64,000 bases of DNA from Hymenobacter polaris (GTDB taxonomy: Bacteria > Bacteroidota > Bacteroidia > Cytophagales > Hymenobacteraceae): NCBI RefSeq assembly GCF_012927305.1, contig NZ_JABBGH010000003.1:248001-312000 (forward strand), in the 5' to 3' direction. How positions within the stretch are numbered: the first letter of the stretch is position 1; each line of letters opens with the position of its first letter. The notes under the pieces were generated by a model. That model saw only the letters and a program-made list of their open reading frames with translations. It was not told where the DNA came from and did not search any database. The position numbers and the translations under genes are program-made. Below are positions 40,998-49,811 of the stretch, in pieces.

Positions 40998-42053
40998 ATG
41001 AAAATCCTTATTACCGGCGGCGCCGGCTTTATTGGCTCGCACGTGGTGCGCCTGTTCGTTACCAAATATCCCGATTATCAGATACTAAACTTAGATGCCC
41101 TAACCTACGCCGGCAACCTAGAAAACCTGCGCGACATCGAGGACGCGTCAAATTATACTTTTATCAAGGGTGATATCGCCGACCAGGCGTTTGTCGACCA
41201 GCTGTTTGCTACCGAAGAGCCCGACGCCGTTATTCACCTGGCCGCCGAGAGCCACGTCGACCGCAGCATCACCGACCCGCTGGCTTTTGTGCGCACCAAC
41301 GTGCTGGGCACGGTGTATCTGCTAAACGCGGCCAAGAACCTTTGGAAGCCCAAAGGCTTTGAGGGGCACACGTTTTACCACGTCAGTACCGACGAGGTGT
41401 ACGGGTCGCTGGATTTCGGCCCCGAACTGTTCACCGAGGAAACCGCCTACGACCCGCGCTCGCCCTACTCGGCCTCCAAAGCCAGCTCCGACCACTTCGT
41501 GCGGGCTTGGTACCACACCTACGGGCTGCCCATCAAGCTCAGCAACTGCTCGAACAACTACGGCCCCAACCACTTCCCCGAGAAGCTCATTCCGCTGGCC
41601 ATCCACCGCCTGCGCACCGGCCAGAAAGTGCCCGTGTACGGCAAGGGCGAGAACGTGCGCGACTGGCTGTTTGTGAAAGACCACGCCACGGCCATCGACG
41701 CCGTGTTCCATAAAGGCACCCTAGGCGAAACGTACAATATTGGGGGCGTAAATGAGTGGCAGAACCTCAAGCTCATTGAGCTGCTGTGCGATGTAGTAGA
41801 TGAGAAAACAGGTCAGGCGCCGGGCACCTCGCGCCAGCTCATCACCTTCGTAACCGACCGCGCCGGCCACGACATGCGCTACGCCATCGACTCCAGCAAA
41901 ATCATGAACGAGCTGGGTTGGCAGCCAAGCGTAACCTTCGAGCAGGGCCTAGGACAGACCGTAGACTGGTACCTGGCCAACCAGGAGTGGCTAGACCACG
42001 TGACCAGCGGTGCCTACCAAGACTACAACGAAAAGCAGTACGCTAATCGGTAA
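40998..42053 (+). CDS. rfbB: dTDP-glucose 4,6-dehydratase
   Basis: 351 residues. Converts dTDP-glucose to dTDP-4-keto-6-deoxyglucose. Visible are ITGGAGFIGSHVVRLF, VIHLAAESHVDRSITDPLAF near residue 78, the catalytic Thr-Asp-Glu in HVSTDEVYGSL near residue 127, YSASK near residue 155 and NCSNNYGPNHFPEKLIPLAI. The length is normal. RfbA, which makes its substrate, is at 43280. No rfbC or rfbD is present in the window, so the keto sugar may feed another dTDP sugar or the other genes lie elsewhere. Confidence 0.95.
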   Translation: MKILITGGAGFIGSHVVRLFVTKYPDYQILNLDALTYAGNLENLRDIEDASNYTFIKGDIADQAFVDQLFATEEPDAVIHLAAESHVDRSITDPLAFVRTNVLGTVYLLNAAKNLWKPKGFEGHTFYHVSTDEVYGSLDFGPELFTEETAYDPRSPYSASKASSDHFVRAWYHTYGLPIKLSNCSNNYGPNHFPEKLIPLAIHRLRTGQKVPVYGKGENVRDWLFVKDHATAIDAVFHKGTLGETYNIGGVNEWQNLKLIELLCDVVDEKTGQAPGTSRQLITFVTDRAGHDMRYAIDSSKIMNELGWQPSVTFEQGLGQTVDWYLANQEWLDHVTSGAYQDYNEKQYANR

Positions 42054-42066
42054 ACGGATTAAGTTT

Positions 42067-42165
42067 AAAACGTCATGCTGACGAAGGAAGCATCTCTACC
42101 GCTTCGTTGCATTAAGTGAGTGCGCTTGCGCGGTAGAGATGCTTCCTTCGTCAGCATGACGTTTT
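42067..42165. repeat. dispersed palindrome, copy 3 (35-bp perfect arms)
   Basis: Arms 42067-42101 and 42131-42165 are perfect complements. The arm reads ACGTCATGCTGACGAAGGAA then GCATCTCTACCG. It shares both ends of the core with copies at 14425 and 24528, but its middle differs (CGAAGGA instead of GCTTGCCGA). It lies between rfbB and the epimerase gene. Confidence 0.9.
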
Positions 42166-42182
42166 GATTGACCACGTTACAC

Positions 42183-43190
42183 ATGTACGAATTTCCTTTT
42201 TACAGCCAGCCGCTTGGCGAAACCTCTTTTCTAGTAACGGGCGGGGCCGGCTTCATCGGCTCCAACCTAGTGGAGTACCTGCTGAAGCACGGCGCCCAAA
42301 AGGTGCGGGTGCTGGACAACTTCTCCAACGGCTTCCGCAAAAACCTGCGTCTGTTTGAGGGCAACCCGGCGCTGGAAGTGCTGGAGGGCGATATCCGCGA
42401 CCGCGAAGCCTGCGCCCGCGCCTGCCAGGGCATCGACGTGGTGCTGCACCAAGCGGCCCTAGGGTCGGTGCCGCGCTCCATCCACGACCCCGTCACGACC
42501 GACGAGGTGAACGTGGGTGGCTTCGTAAAAATGCTGTTTGCGGCCAAAGAGGCGGGTATCAGGCGCTTCGTGTACGCGGCCAGCAGCAGCACCTACGGCG
42601 ACCACCCTGGCCTGCCTAAGGTGGAAGACCGCATCGGCAAGCCGCTCTCGCCCTACGCCGTCACCAAGTACGCCAACGAGCTGTATGCCGACGTATTTGC
42701 GCGCACCTACGGCATGGAGATTATTGGCCTGCGCTACTTCAACATCTTCGGCCCCCGGCAAGACCCCGGCGGCGCCTACGCGGCCGTGATTCCGCTTTTC
42801 ATCGACGCGCTGCTCAAAAACGAGCCGCCCACGCTCAACGGCGACGGCGGCCAAACCCGCGACTTCACCTTCGTGGAGAACGCTGTGCAAGCTAACATCC
42901 GCGCCGCCCTCACCGACAACCCTGAAGCCGTCAACCAAGTCTACAACATCGCGGTGGGCGACCGTACCTCGCTGGTGCAGCTATACGACATCCTGCGCGA
43001 GGAAGCTAGTTCGACCCTAGCCCCTAAGTTTGGCCCTAACCGCGCCGGTGACATCCGCGACTCGCTGGCCGACATCTCGAAGGCGGAAACGCGGCTGGGG
43101 TACGCTCCGCAGGTGCGCATTCGCGAGGGCCTCAAGCAGACCCTTAGCTGGTTTAAAGCCAACCAGGAGTTTATCAAAGAACGCAATTAG
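42183..43190 (+). CDS. UDP-N-acetylglucosamine 4-epimerase, WbpP/TviC-like
   Basis: 335 residues from the ATG at 42183 (MYEFPFYSQPLGE); an upstream GTG- or ATG-like start at 42168 is less likely since it overlaps the palindrome edge. The SDR motifs are LVTGGAGFIGSNLVEYLLKH, VLHQAALGSVPRSIHDPVTT, the Ser cluster YAASSSTYGDHPGLPKVED and the catalytic YAVTKYANELYA near residue 160. RYFNIFGPRQDPGGAYAAVI and GDGGQTRDFTFVENAVQANI are typical of WbpP. Family members convert UDP-GlcNAc to UDP-GalNAc and pair with TviB/WbpO-like dehydrogenases, here at 38536. Confidence 0.88.
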   Translation: MYEFPFYSQPLGETSFLVTGGAGFIGSNLVEYLLKHGAQKVRVLDNFSNGFRKNLRLFEGNPALEVLEGDIRDREACARACQGIDVVLHQAALGSVPRSIHDPVTTDEVNVGGFVKMLFAAKEAGIRRFVYAASSSTYGDHPGLPKVEDRIGKPLSPYAVTKYANELYADVFARTYGMEIIGLRYFNIFGPRQDPGGAYAAVIPLFIDALLKNEPPTLNGDGGQTRDFTFVENAVQANIRAALTDNPEAVNQVYNIAVGDRTSLVQLYDILREEASSTLAPKFGPNRAGDIRDSLADISKAETRLGYAPQVRIREGLKQTLSWFKANQEFIKERN

Positions 43191-43279
43191 CCCACAAGGT
43201 TTCGCGAAGTCTTTTAGCAAGAAAGCAGCACTTAAAAAACCTTGCGCACCCTCTTTTAATCTCGTAAAACCTTGCGCTC

Positions 43280-44158
43280 ATGAAAGGTATTATTCTGGCC
43301 GGCGGCTCCGGCACCCGTCTGCACCCACTCACGCTGGCCGTTAGCAAGCAGCTGATGCCCGTGTACGATAAGCCCATGATTTACTATCCGTTATCTATTT
43401 TGATGATGGCGGGTATCCGGGAAATCCTTATCATCACCACGCCCCACGACCAGGCCCAGTTTCGGAAATTGCTCGGCGACGGCCAGCCCCTAGGGTGCCG
43501 CTTTGAGTACGTGGTGCAGGAGGTGCCCAATGGCCTGGCGCAAGCCTTCGTGCTGGGCGCCGACTTTATCGGGCAGGATAAGGTGGCGCTGGTGCTCGGC
43601 GACAATATCTTCCACGGCGAGGGCCTGGAGGAGTTGCTGAAAGCTAACCACGACCCCGACGGCGGCGTCGTGTACGCCTACCACGTGCACGACCCCGAGC
43701 GCTACGGTGTGGTGGAGTTTGATGCTAATAACGTGGCCCTCAGTATTGAGGAGAAGCCCGCGCAGCCCAAAAGTAACTACGCCGTGCCGGGCCTCTACTT
43801 CTACGACAACGAGGTGGTGGCCATTGCCAAAAGCCTGCAGCCCAGCCCTAGGGGCGAGTACGAGATTACCGACGTGAACCGCGAGTACCTGCGCCGCGGC
43901 AAGCTAAAAGTGGGCATCCTGGGCCGCGGCACCGCCTGGCTCGACACAGGCACCTTCGAAAGCCTGATGCAGGCCGGCGAGTTCGTGCGGGTGCTGGAGC
44001 AGCGCCAGGGGCTGAAGGTGGGCTCCATTGAAGAAATTGCATTTCGCCAAGGTTTCGTTGACGCAGACCAGCTCCGCAAAATTGCCGAGCCCTTACGCAA
44101 GAGCGGCTACGGCGACTACTTGCTGAAGTTGCCCGAGCAATTGGTGCTGGGTGTTTAA
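43280..44158 (+). CDS. rfbA: glucose-1-phosphate thymidylyltransferase
   Basis: 292 residues. Makes dTDP-glucose from dTTP and glucose-1-phosphate. Visible are the nucleotide loop ILAGGSGTRLHPLTLAVSKQ, PVYDKPMIYYPLSILMMAGI, LVLGDNIFHGEGL near residue 108, EEKPAQPKSNYAVPGLYFYD near residue 155 and RGTAWLDTGTFESLMQA near residue 217. Length is typical. It closes the sugar-nucleotide run 37.9-44.2 kb. Confidence 0.95.
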   Translation: MKGIILAGGSGTRLHPLTLAVSKQLMPVYDKPMIYYPLSILMMAGIREILIITTPHDQAQFRKLLGDGQPLGCRFEYVVQEVPNGLAQAFVLGADFIGQDKVALVLGDNIFHGEGLEELLKANHDPDGGVVYAYHVHDPERYGVVEFDANNVALSIEEKPAQPKSNYAVPGLYFYDNEVVAIAKSLQPSPRGEYEITDVNREYLRRGKLKVGILGRGTAWLDTGTFESLMQAGEFVRVLEQRQGLKVGSIEEIAFRQGFVDADQLRKIAEPLRKSGYGDYLLKLPEQLVLGV

Positions 44159-44165
44159 GTCGAAT

Positions 44166-44263
44166 GTGAAAACGTGGAAGATGTAGGAATGTAAAAATGA
44201 GATTTCAGTAGCCACTTAGCTTTAAATTCAGTTTTTACATTCCTACATCTCCCACATTTTCAC
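44166..44263. repeat. 32-bp near-perfect inverted repeat between rfbA and the kinase gene
   Basis: Arms 44166-44197 and 44232-44263 are complementary with two mismatches. The arm contains GATGTAGGAATGTAAAAA. It lies between convergent genes and probably ends both transcripts, followed by a short A/T run. Confidence 0.8.
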
Positions 44264-44272
44264 TTTAAAAAG

Positions 44273-45478
44273 CTATTGATTAAGTGTCAGCCGAAAGGTC
44301 GTGCCTTTGCCTTGCTCGCTCCACTTCACGAAGAGGCGGCCTTCATGGTAGTTTTCGATAATGCGGCGGGCTAGTGCCAGGCCTAGGCCCCAGCCGCGCT
44401 TTTTGGTAGTGTAGCCGGGCAAAAACACGCTTTCGAGCTTGTTTTTGGGGATGCCCTTGCCCGTGTCAGTGATGTCGATGGCTACCTGGGGGCGGGGCGG
44501 GCGGCGCGTCCACCAGCGCCGGGCGGGGCGCACCCGCCGCAGGTGCAGTGTAATGCTGCCGCGCCCATCCATCGCGTCCACCGCGTTTTTGCAGATATTT
44601 TCCACCACCCAGTCAAACAGTGGTACGTTAAGGCAGGCAGGCGTGTCGAGCGGCAAATCAGTTTCGATGCTGAATTTCACCTTGCGCGATACCCGACTTT
44701 CGAGGTAAGCAATGGCGTTGCGGGTGGTGTGGTACAGGTTTTCGGGCTTAAGCACCGGTACCGAGCCAATATTGCTGAAGCGCTCGGTGATAATCTTAAA
44801 GCGCTGAATATCTTTGCTTAGCTCCTCTACTATCGGCTCGCCCCGAAAGCGCTCGCTCTCGCTCAGGTAGTTCTGCCAGCCCACCAGGCTGCTGAGCGGC
44901 GTGCCCAGCTGGTGGGCTGTTTCCTTGGCCAGGCCCACCCACACGCGGTTTTGCTCGGCCCGCCGCGAAAAGCTGAACGACAGATAGGCCAGCACCGCCA
45001 GCGAGCCAATGACGCCGAGCTGCACCAGCGGAAACGTGCGCAGCTGCCGCAGCAGGCGCGAATCCTGATAAAAAACGTAATTGCGCGTGTTGCCCGGCAG
45101 CTCAATTACAATGGGCGGGTGGCGCCGCTGCATGTCGGCCAGCACCTCATACATGCGGCGCACTGAGTCGGCTTCTGAGAGGTGCCCTAAGTCCAGGTTT
45201 TTAGTAGCATTGATGTTTTCGCCGTCCGTCAGAATAACCGGAATAGTGGTATTGGCATCAATAATCTGCTCCTGCAGAAAAGGTATGCTAGAGGTTTCCT
45301 CGGTACTGATGAGATAGCGTAACGTTCTGGCGTACAAATCAATCTGGTGCTGCTCGCGCTCCGACAGCCGCTTTACTAACACATTGGTATACACTACCGT
45401 AGCGGCGGCAATGAGCAAAGCCAGCAGCAGCACCACGAGTTTCACGCGCGACTTCTGGTCGTAAAAAGGGAGCAGCAT
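44273..45478 (-). CDS. membrane sensor histidine kinase
   Basis: 401 residues from the ATG at 45478 (MLLPFYDQKSRVK); a longer frame to 45529 is possible. Two membrane segments (LVVLLLALLIAAATVVYTNV and LVQLGVIGSLAVLAYLSFSF) flank a periplasmic sensor region of about 135 residues. The H-box is VGLAKETAHQLGTPLSSLVG near residue 190. The N-box is VVENICKNAVDAMDG, followed by IDITDTGKGIPKNKLESVF and GWGLGLALARRIIENYH. An Arg/Pro/Trp-rich insertion (RPARRWWTRRPPRP) sits within the ATPase domain. No response regulator is adjacent. It is divergent from hemA. Confidence 0.88.
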   Translation of the reverse strand: MLLPFYDQKSRVKLVVLLLALLIAAATVVYTNVLVKRLSEREQHQIDLYARTLRYLISTEETSSIPFLQEQIIDANTTIPVILTDGENINATKNLDLGHLSEADSVRRMYEVLADMQRRHPPIVIELPGNTRNYVFYQDSRLLRQLRTFPLVQLGVIGSLAVLAYLSFSFSRRAEQNRVWVGLAKETAHQLGTPLSSLVGWQNYLSESERFRGEPIVEELSKDIQRFKIITERFSNIGSVPVLKPENLYHTTRNAIAYLESRVSRKVKFSIETDLPLDTPACLNVPLFDWVVENICKNAVDAMDGRGSITLHLRRVRPARRWWTRRPPRPQVAIDITDTGKGIPKNKLESVFLPGYTTKKRGWGLGLALARRIIENYHEGRLFVKWSEQGKGTTFRLTLNQ

Positions 45479-45614
45479 AACAAAACAAAGGTGGCAGCTA
45501 ACGTACACATAGCCAGCCGGCCCATTCAACGAGGCAGGAGCTAGCTTAGTGCCGAAATTGAATTTTTCGAACCCAGGCCCTCGGCCAACTGTTTAAAAAA
45601 GCTTGGTTACCCCT

Positions 45615-45622
45615 TAATTTTG
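45615..45622 (+). promoter_or_regulatory. -7 box TAATTTTG of hemA
   Basis: Exact TAnnTTTG match 27 bases before the ATG at 45650. A GTTT sits near the -33 position (45591) but is not a clean TTTG. Confidence 0.5.
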
Positions 45623-45649
45623 TAGGCCGCCCGCCAGGCAGTCCGTACT

Positions 45650-46930
45650 ATGTCGCACCCTTTTAAGGCCGTCAGCCTGTCATTCAAGCAAGCCCCGCTC
45701 GCCATCCGCGAGCTACTGGCGCTGGATGAGGCGGCCTGTCGCCGGTTTATCCAGCGCCTCCGCACCGAGCTGCACCTCACCGACCTGCTGGTACTGAGCA
45801 CCTGCAACCGAACGGAGGTGTACTACGCCCACGAAGCCGACCAGTCGTTTGCCATTATTAAGGCCCTAGGCGAGTTGAAAGAGCGCGCCGATGCGGCCAG
45901 CTTCGCCCCTTATTTCGACCGCTACCTCGACGCCGAGCCCGCGGCGCACCACCTCTACGAAGTAGCCCTAGGGCTTGACGCGCAGGTGGTGGGCGATATG
46001 CAGATTATCAACCAGGTAAAGAATGCCTACCAGTGGACGGCCGATGCCGACGCGGCTGGGCCGTTTCTGCACCGCCTGCTGCACACCATCTTCTTCACCA
46101 ACAAGCGGGTGCAGCAGGAAACGAGCTTCCGCGACGGCGCAGCCTCGATGAGCTACGCCGCCCTGGAGCTGGTAGAGGAACTGACGGCCGACGTGGCCAG
46201 CCCCCGCGTACTGGTAGTGGGCCTGGGCGAAATTGGCTCCGACGTGTGTCGGCACCTGGCCGAGAGCCGCGCCTTTAGCAGCGTTACGCTGTGCAACCGC
46301 ACCCGCAGCCGCGCCGAGCAGCTGGCCGCCGAGTTTGCGCCCGGCCAGCTGCGCATCGTCAATTTTGAGGACTTGACCAGCGCCCTGCGCGAGGCCGACG
46401 TGGTTATCTCGTCCATCAATCGCGAGACGCCTTTCTTCACCCGCGAGCTGGTAGCGCACCTCGACGTGCTGAGCTACAAGTTCTTCATTGACCTGGCCGT
46501 GCCGCGTTCGGTAGCGGCCGACGTGGAGCAGGTGCCCGGCGTGCTGGTATATAACGTGGACGCCATCGAGAGCAAGGCCTCGGCGGCCCTGGAACAGCGC
46601 CTGGCCGCCGTGCCGCACGTGCGCGCCCTGATGGAAGAAAGCTTAGCCGACTTTGCCACCTGGAGCCGCGAAATGCTGGTGTCGCCCCTGATTCAGCGCA
46701 TGAAGGCGGGGCTCGAAAGCCTGCGCCAGCAGGAGTTGGAGCGCTTCCAGAAAAAGGCGACCCCGGCCGAAGCCAAGCTGCTCGACGAAGCCACTCGCGC
46801 CTTGATGCAGAAGGTGCTAAAGCAGCACGTGCTGCAGCTTAAAGCCGCCTGCCGCCGTGAAGAAGCTGAGCAGCTGCTGCCCCTGCTGACGGACTTGTTT
46901 GACGTAGAGCGCCAGCAGGAGCCCGCTTAG
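45650..46930 (+). CDS. hemA: glutamyl-tRNA reductase
   Basis: 426 residues. Reduces glutamyl-tRNA to glutamate-1-semialdehyde, the first committed step of C5-route heme synthesis. The catalytic Cys is in LLVLSTCNRTEVYYAHE near residue 52. VALGLDAQVVGDMQIINQVK, the NADPH-binding VLVVGLGEIGSDVCRHL near residue 188 and FFIDLAVPRSVAADVEQVPG follow. The C-terminal dimer helix is intact. A good terminator follows at 46992-47017. The length is normal. Confidence 0.95.
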   Translation: MSHPFKAVSLSFKQAPLAIRELLALDEAACRRFIQRLRTELHLTDLLVLSTCNRTEVYYAHEADQSFAIIKALGELKERADAASFAPYFDRYLDAEPAAHHLYEVALGLDAQVVGDMQIINQVKNAYQWTADADAAGPFLHRLLHTIFFTNKRVQQETSFRDGAASMSYAALELVEELTADVASPRVLVVGLGEIGSDVCRHLAESRAFSSVTLCNRTRSRAEQLAAEFAPGQLRIVNFEDLTSALREADVVISSINRETPFFTRELVAHLDVLSYKFFIDLAVPRSVAADVEQVPGVLVYNVDAIESKASAALEQRLAAVPHVRALMEESLADFATWSREMLVSPLIQRMKAGLESLRQQELERFQKKATPAEAKLLDEATRALMQKVLKQHVLQLKAACRREEAEQLLPLLTDLFDVERQQEPA

Positions 46931-46991
46931 CCCTGGCCCTAGGGGCCTCATCCCTTATTGCCGTGGGGTACTGATAATGGAACTACTAGAT

Positions 46992-47017
46992 AAGCTAGCC
47001 CTAGGCTAGCTTTTTTT
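46992..47017 (+). terminator. intrinsic terminator of hemA
   Basis: AAGCTAGCC and GGCTAGCTT form a perfect 9-bp stem with a CTA loop, followed by seven T residues in total on the plus strand. The stem and loop together include a CCTAGG. From here to the hairpin at 47265 (about 250 bases) I see no gene or other signal. Confidence 0.85.
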
Positions 47018-47264
47018 GCTGGAAGCTATCTTGGCTAATTAGGCTAATTAGCTGAGCGCAGGTCCGCGTTCTTTTACTAAGGTCTTTTGGCGCCTGCGCA
47101 ATAACGCGCCATTTAGTTCAATTGCCGAGCTTACTTAATCCTGCGCAAAGGGTTGCTGTTTGGTAGATTATTCCAGGCCGGCCATGTCATCCAATAACGG
47201 GACAAGCGATGATTGTTGTGCTAAGATATATTGGATGCTCTTTGATTATATCAAATAAGTACAA

Positions 47265-47299
47265 AAGCAAAGGGCCGCTGCTACGACGGCCCTTTGCTT
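47265..47299 (-). terminator. intrinsic terminator of the ArsR-type gene
   Basis: AAGCAAAGGGCCG (47265-47277) pairs perfectly with CGGCCCTTTGCTT (47287-47299). On the minus strand it runs into TTTTGT. It lies 58 bases beyond the stop of the minus-strand regulator at 47358. Confidence 0.75.
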
Positions 47300-47357
47300 G
47301 GTGGCAGTTAGCAACGCATTGCCACGCCAAATAAAAAACTAAAAAGGTTAGTGTTTA

Positions 47358-47681
47358 CTACAGGCGTCCGGAGTAGTCTTCTAACGTATCGATAATTTTC
47401 ATCAGTTGCGGCACGGCAAGGGAATAATAAATTTTGGTGCCCACCTTGCTCGACTTCAGGATGCCCCGGTCCTTTAGGGTTATAAGGTGCTGAGAAGCAA
47501 TGGCTTGTGGAATATCCAGCGCCTGATAAATCTCAGTTACCGACATTTGCTGTTCCTTGCCCCCTTTCGTTTTACCCAGCAAATCGACGATGGCGAGGCG
47601 TTTTGGGTGCGAGAGTACCTTGAGCATGGCGGCGGCGCGGTCGAGCTGCTCGGTTTCGACGCGGGAATGAAGCGGTTTCAT
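47358..47681 (-). CDS. ArsR-family winged-helix regulator
   Basis: 107 residues. The fold is evident from AAMLKVLSHPKRLAIVDLLG at residues 14-33, SVTEIYQALDIPQAIASQHL near residue 48 (recognition helix) and LKDRGILKSSKVGTKIYYSL in the wing. No Cys pair for thiol metal sensing of the CVC type is present; the only metal-ligand candidates are scattered His residues. It may respond to another signal. It is a single gene ended by the hairpin at 47265. Confidence 0.85.
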   Translation of the reverse strand: MKPLHSRVETEQLDRAAAMLKVLSHPKRLAIVDLLGKTKGGKEQQMSVTEIYQALDIPQAIASQHLITLKDRGILKSSKVGTKIYYSLAVPQLMKIIDTLEDYSGRL

Positions 47682-48047
47682 AAGGTAAGCGTAAAGGGTA
47701 AGGGTAGAAGGGAAAGAAGAGTGGGTACAGTTGACCTTAAATAGGTAATTGTGGCTGAAAAATACTGCTAATTAATTGTTTCTGGTAACAAATAACTGTA
47801 TAAACATGAATTTGCTATCTAAAATCATTGTATTAGATAAATGCAATTCAGGGTAAATTTATAGATTGGCTAGCTGCCTGATTACTCAGTTGCCTATTTA
47901 CTCGCTGCTAGTTCAACTGAATTAAACTTGGCATTTGGGTAAGATATTTTTGTAGTCTGTGCGCAAGCCGCGCTTTTTACCGTAGAACGCCAGAACCAAG
48001 GCCTGGTATAAGTGACCTTCGGGCGTTTAGCTTTCAGTGTTAGGAGT
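47682..48047. other. 366-base divergent intergenic region between the ArsR-type gene and mscS
   Basis: AT-rich in the middle. A perfect -7 box TATTTTTG lies at 47945-47952 on the plus strand, 96 bases before the MscS start. I find no clear -7 box for the minus-strand regulator and no long inverted repeat. An AGGAG at 48042-48046 is the ribosome site for the ATG at 48048, and it decides that start over an in-frame one at 48012. Confidence 0.5.
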
Positions 48048-49175
48048 ATGGATATTCCCCCTTTTTTGCACCGCGAACTGTTCGGCAATGAGCTGCTTGA
48101 TTATATAATAGCCGCGCTTATTTTGGGGGTCGGAGTAGGGCTTAACCGGCTGCTTTCCCGGTTGACGAGCACCATCCTCTTCCGCATTACGAAACGCTAT
48201 ACGGCGGGGGTAACGGAGCAGGAGCTGCACGACTTGCTGATTCAGCCGCTGGGCACCTTGCTATACCTAGTAACCGTTTACCTGGCATTCGGAGTATTGC
48301 GCTACCCGCTGCCGCCCACGGCCATAAGGGGCGTGGAGCCGTGGCCTAAGGTGCTGCTGCTTAATCTGTTTCACCTGGGTATTATTGCCACGCTGGTGTG
48401 GGTGGTGGTGCGCCTGATAGATTTTATGCTGCTGGTGGTGAAGCGCCGGGGCGACCTTACGGCCACAGTCGGCGCGCGGCGGCTCGACAATCAGTTCCTA
48501 CCCTTCGCCCGCGACTTGCTGAAAGTATTCGTTGTGGTGATTGGATTGCTGATTGCCCTAGGGCAGGTATTTGGGGTGAACGTGACGGCCCTGGTGGGGG
48601 GGCTGGGCATTGGGGGGCTAGCGGTAGCTTTTGCTGCCAAAGAGAGCTTGGAAAACTTGCTGGCGTCGTTTACCATTTTTCTAGACCAGCCTTTTGGGGT
48701 CGGCGACTTGGTGACAGCCGGCAGCGTAAGCGGCACAGTGGAGAAAATTGGCTTTCGCAGCACCCGCCTGCGCACGGCCGAAAAAAGCTACCTAACGGTG
48801 CCGAACAAGAGCATGATTGACAAGCCCTTGGATAACCTGAGCTTGCGCACCGCGCGCCGGGTGGGCTTCACCCTGATATTTGACCAAAAAACTACCAGCG
48901 ACCAGCTGCAGGCCATCATTGAGGAGTCGGTAGCAGCTATTCAGGAACACCCGCTGGTGACGCAGGACGTGCAAATGAAATTTAATGCCATCTCCTTGAG
49001 TGGCAAGGAGGTAACGGTGCAGTATTTTGTAGAAACTACCAGCTACGACGAGTACTTGGACGTGAAAGAGCGATTGAACTACTGCCTAATACAGGCTGCC
49101 GAGCACCACGGCGGCGCCTTCGCCAGCACCAGCACGCCCCTAACCGTGCAGGTAGGCACGGCCGATGCTAGCTGA
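48048..49175 (+). CDS. small-conductance mechanosensitive channel (MscS family)
   Basis: 375 residues. Starts at ATG 48048 after AGGAG. Four hydrophobic segments lead to the pore helix VTALVGGLGIGGLAVAFAAK near residue 182, the Gly/Ala-rich TM3 signature of MscS. The beta domain DQPFGVGDLVTAGSVSGTVE follows, with GFRSTRLRTAEKSYLTVPNK. The longer N-terminus (two extra helices) is common in Bacteroidota. The protein opens on membrane tension during osmotic downshift, as known for the family. It is monocistronic. Confidence 0.92.
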   Translation: MDIPPFLHRELFGNELLDYIIAALILGVGVGLNRLLSRLTSTILFRITKRYTAGVTEQELHDLLIQPLGTLLYLVTVYLAFGVLRYPLPPTAIRGVEPWPKVLLLNLFHLGIIATLVWVVVRLIDFMLLVVKRRGDLTATVGARRLDNQFLPFARDLLKVFVVVIGLLIALGQVFGVNVTALVGGLGIGGLAVAFAAKESLENLLASFTIFLDQPFGVGDLVTAGSVSGTVEKIGFRSTRLRTAEKSYLTVPNKSMIDKPLDNLSLRTARRVGFTLIFDQKTTSDQLQAIIEESVAAIQEHPLVTQDVQMKFNAISLSGKEVTVQYFVETTSYDEYLDVKERLNYCLIQAAEHHGGAFASTSTPLTVQVGTADAS

Positions 49176-49316
49176 GCTAGCGGGTACTTTTACGGTGCGG
49201 CGCCGGCCTAGGGCCTAGGTGAAGCCAAGTCCGGTCCCTGGGGCCGCGTCAGGCTACTAAGGCCTCCGGCTGGCACTGCAAAAACCTGCGCTACTGCGCA
49301 TTATTACGCAAGTAAG

Positions 49317-49799
49317 ATGTCTGAAAATCTATGGCTTACGGCTGGTTTGCCCAAGGCCGAGCGCTACGCTGAACTGTACCCACAGGTAGCGGCCCTCACG
49401 GCGCCCGAGCCTGACCTGACGGCTAACCTGGCCAACGTAGCGGCGGCGCTACGGCAGGCGTTCGGGTTCTTTTGGGTGGGTTTTTATGTGGTGAAAGGGG
49501 AGGATCTGGTCCTAGGGCCATTTCAGGGCCCTATTGCCTGCACGCGCATCGGGCACGGGCGCGGGGTGTGCGGCACCAGTTGGGCCGAGGCGCGCACGGT
49601 GCTGGTACCCGATGTGGAGGCCTTTCCAGGCCACATTGCCTGCAGCTCGGCTTCCAAATCAGAAATAGTGGTGCCGGTGCTGAAGGAGGGGCGGGTATTA
49701 GCGGTGCTCGATGTGGACAGCGACCAGCTAAACGATTTTGACGCGGCCGACCAGGCGGGGCTGGAAAAGCTGATGCAGCTGGCAGTCGCCTGGTTTTAA
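49317..49799 (+). CDS. msrC: free methionine-(R)-sulfoxide reductase (GAF domain)
   Basis: 160 residues, a single GAF domain. It reduces free Met-R-sulfoxide. The three Cys residues known in the family are present: IACTRIGHG near residue 76, GVCGTSW near residue 86 and GHIACSSASKSEIVVPV near residue 110. The latter two are the redox pair and the resolving/catalytic set. FWVGFYVVKGEDLVLGPFQG is also typical. The lipoprotein at 49812 follows by 12 bases and is likely cotranscribed. Confidence 0.9.
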   Translation: MSENLWLTAGLPKAERYAELYPQVAALTAPEPDLTANLANVAAALRQAFGFFWVGFYVVKGEDLVLGPFQGPIACTRIGHGRGVCGTSWAEARTVLVPDVEAFPGHIACSSASKSEIVVPVLKEGRVLAVLDVDSDQLNDFDAADQAGLEKLMQLAVAWF

Positions 49800-49811
49800 A
49801 TTAGTAAGCCT

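Noticed and set aside
47358..47681. Calling the ArsR-type gene an arsenic sensor
   Set aside because: The Cys pair of arsenic-responsive members is absent and no ars gene is nearby.
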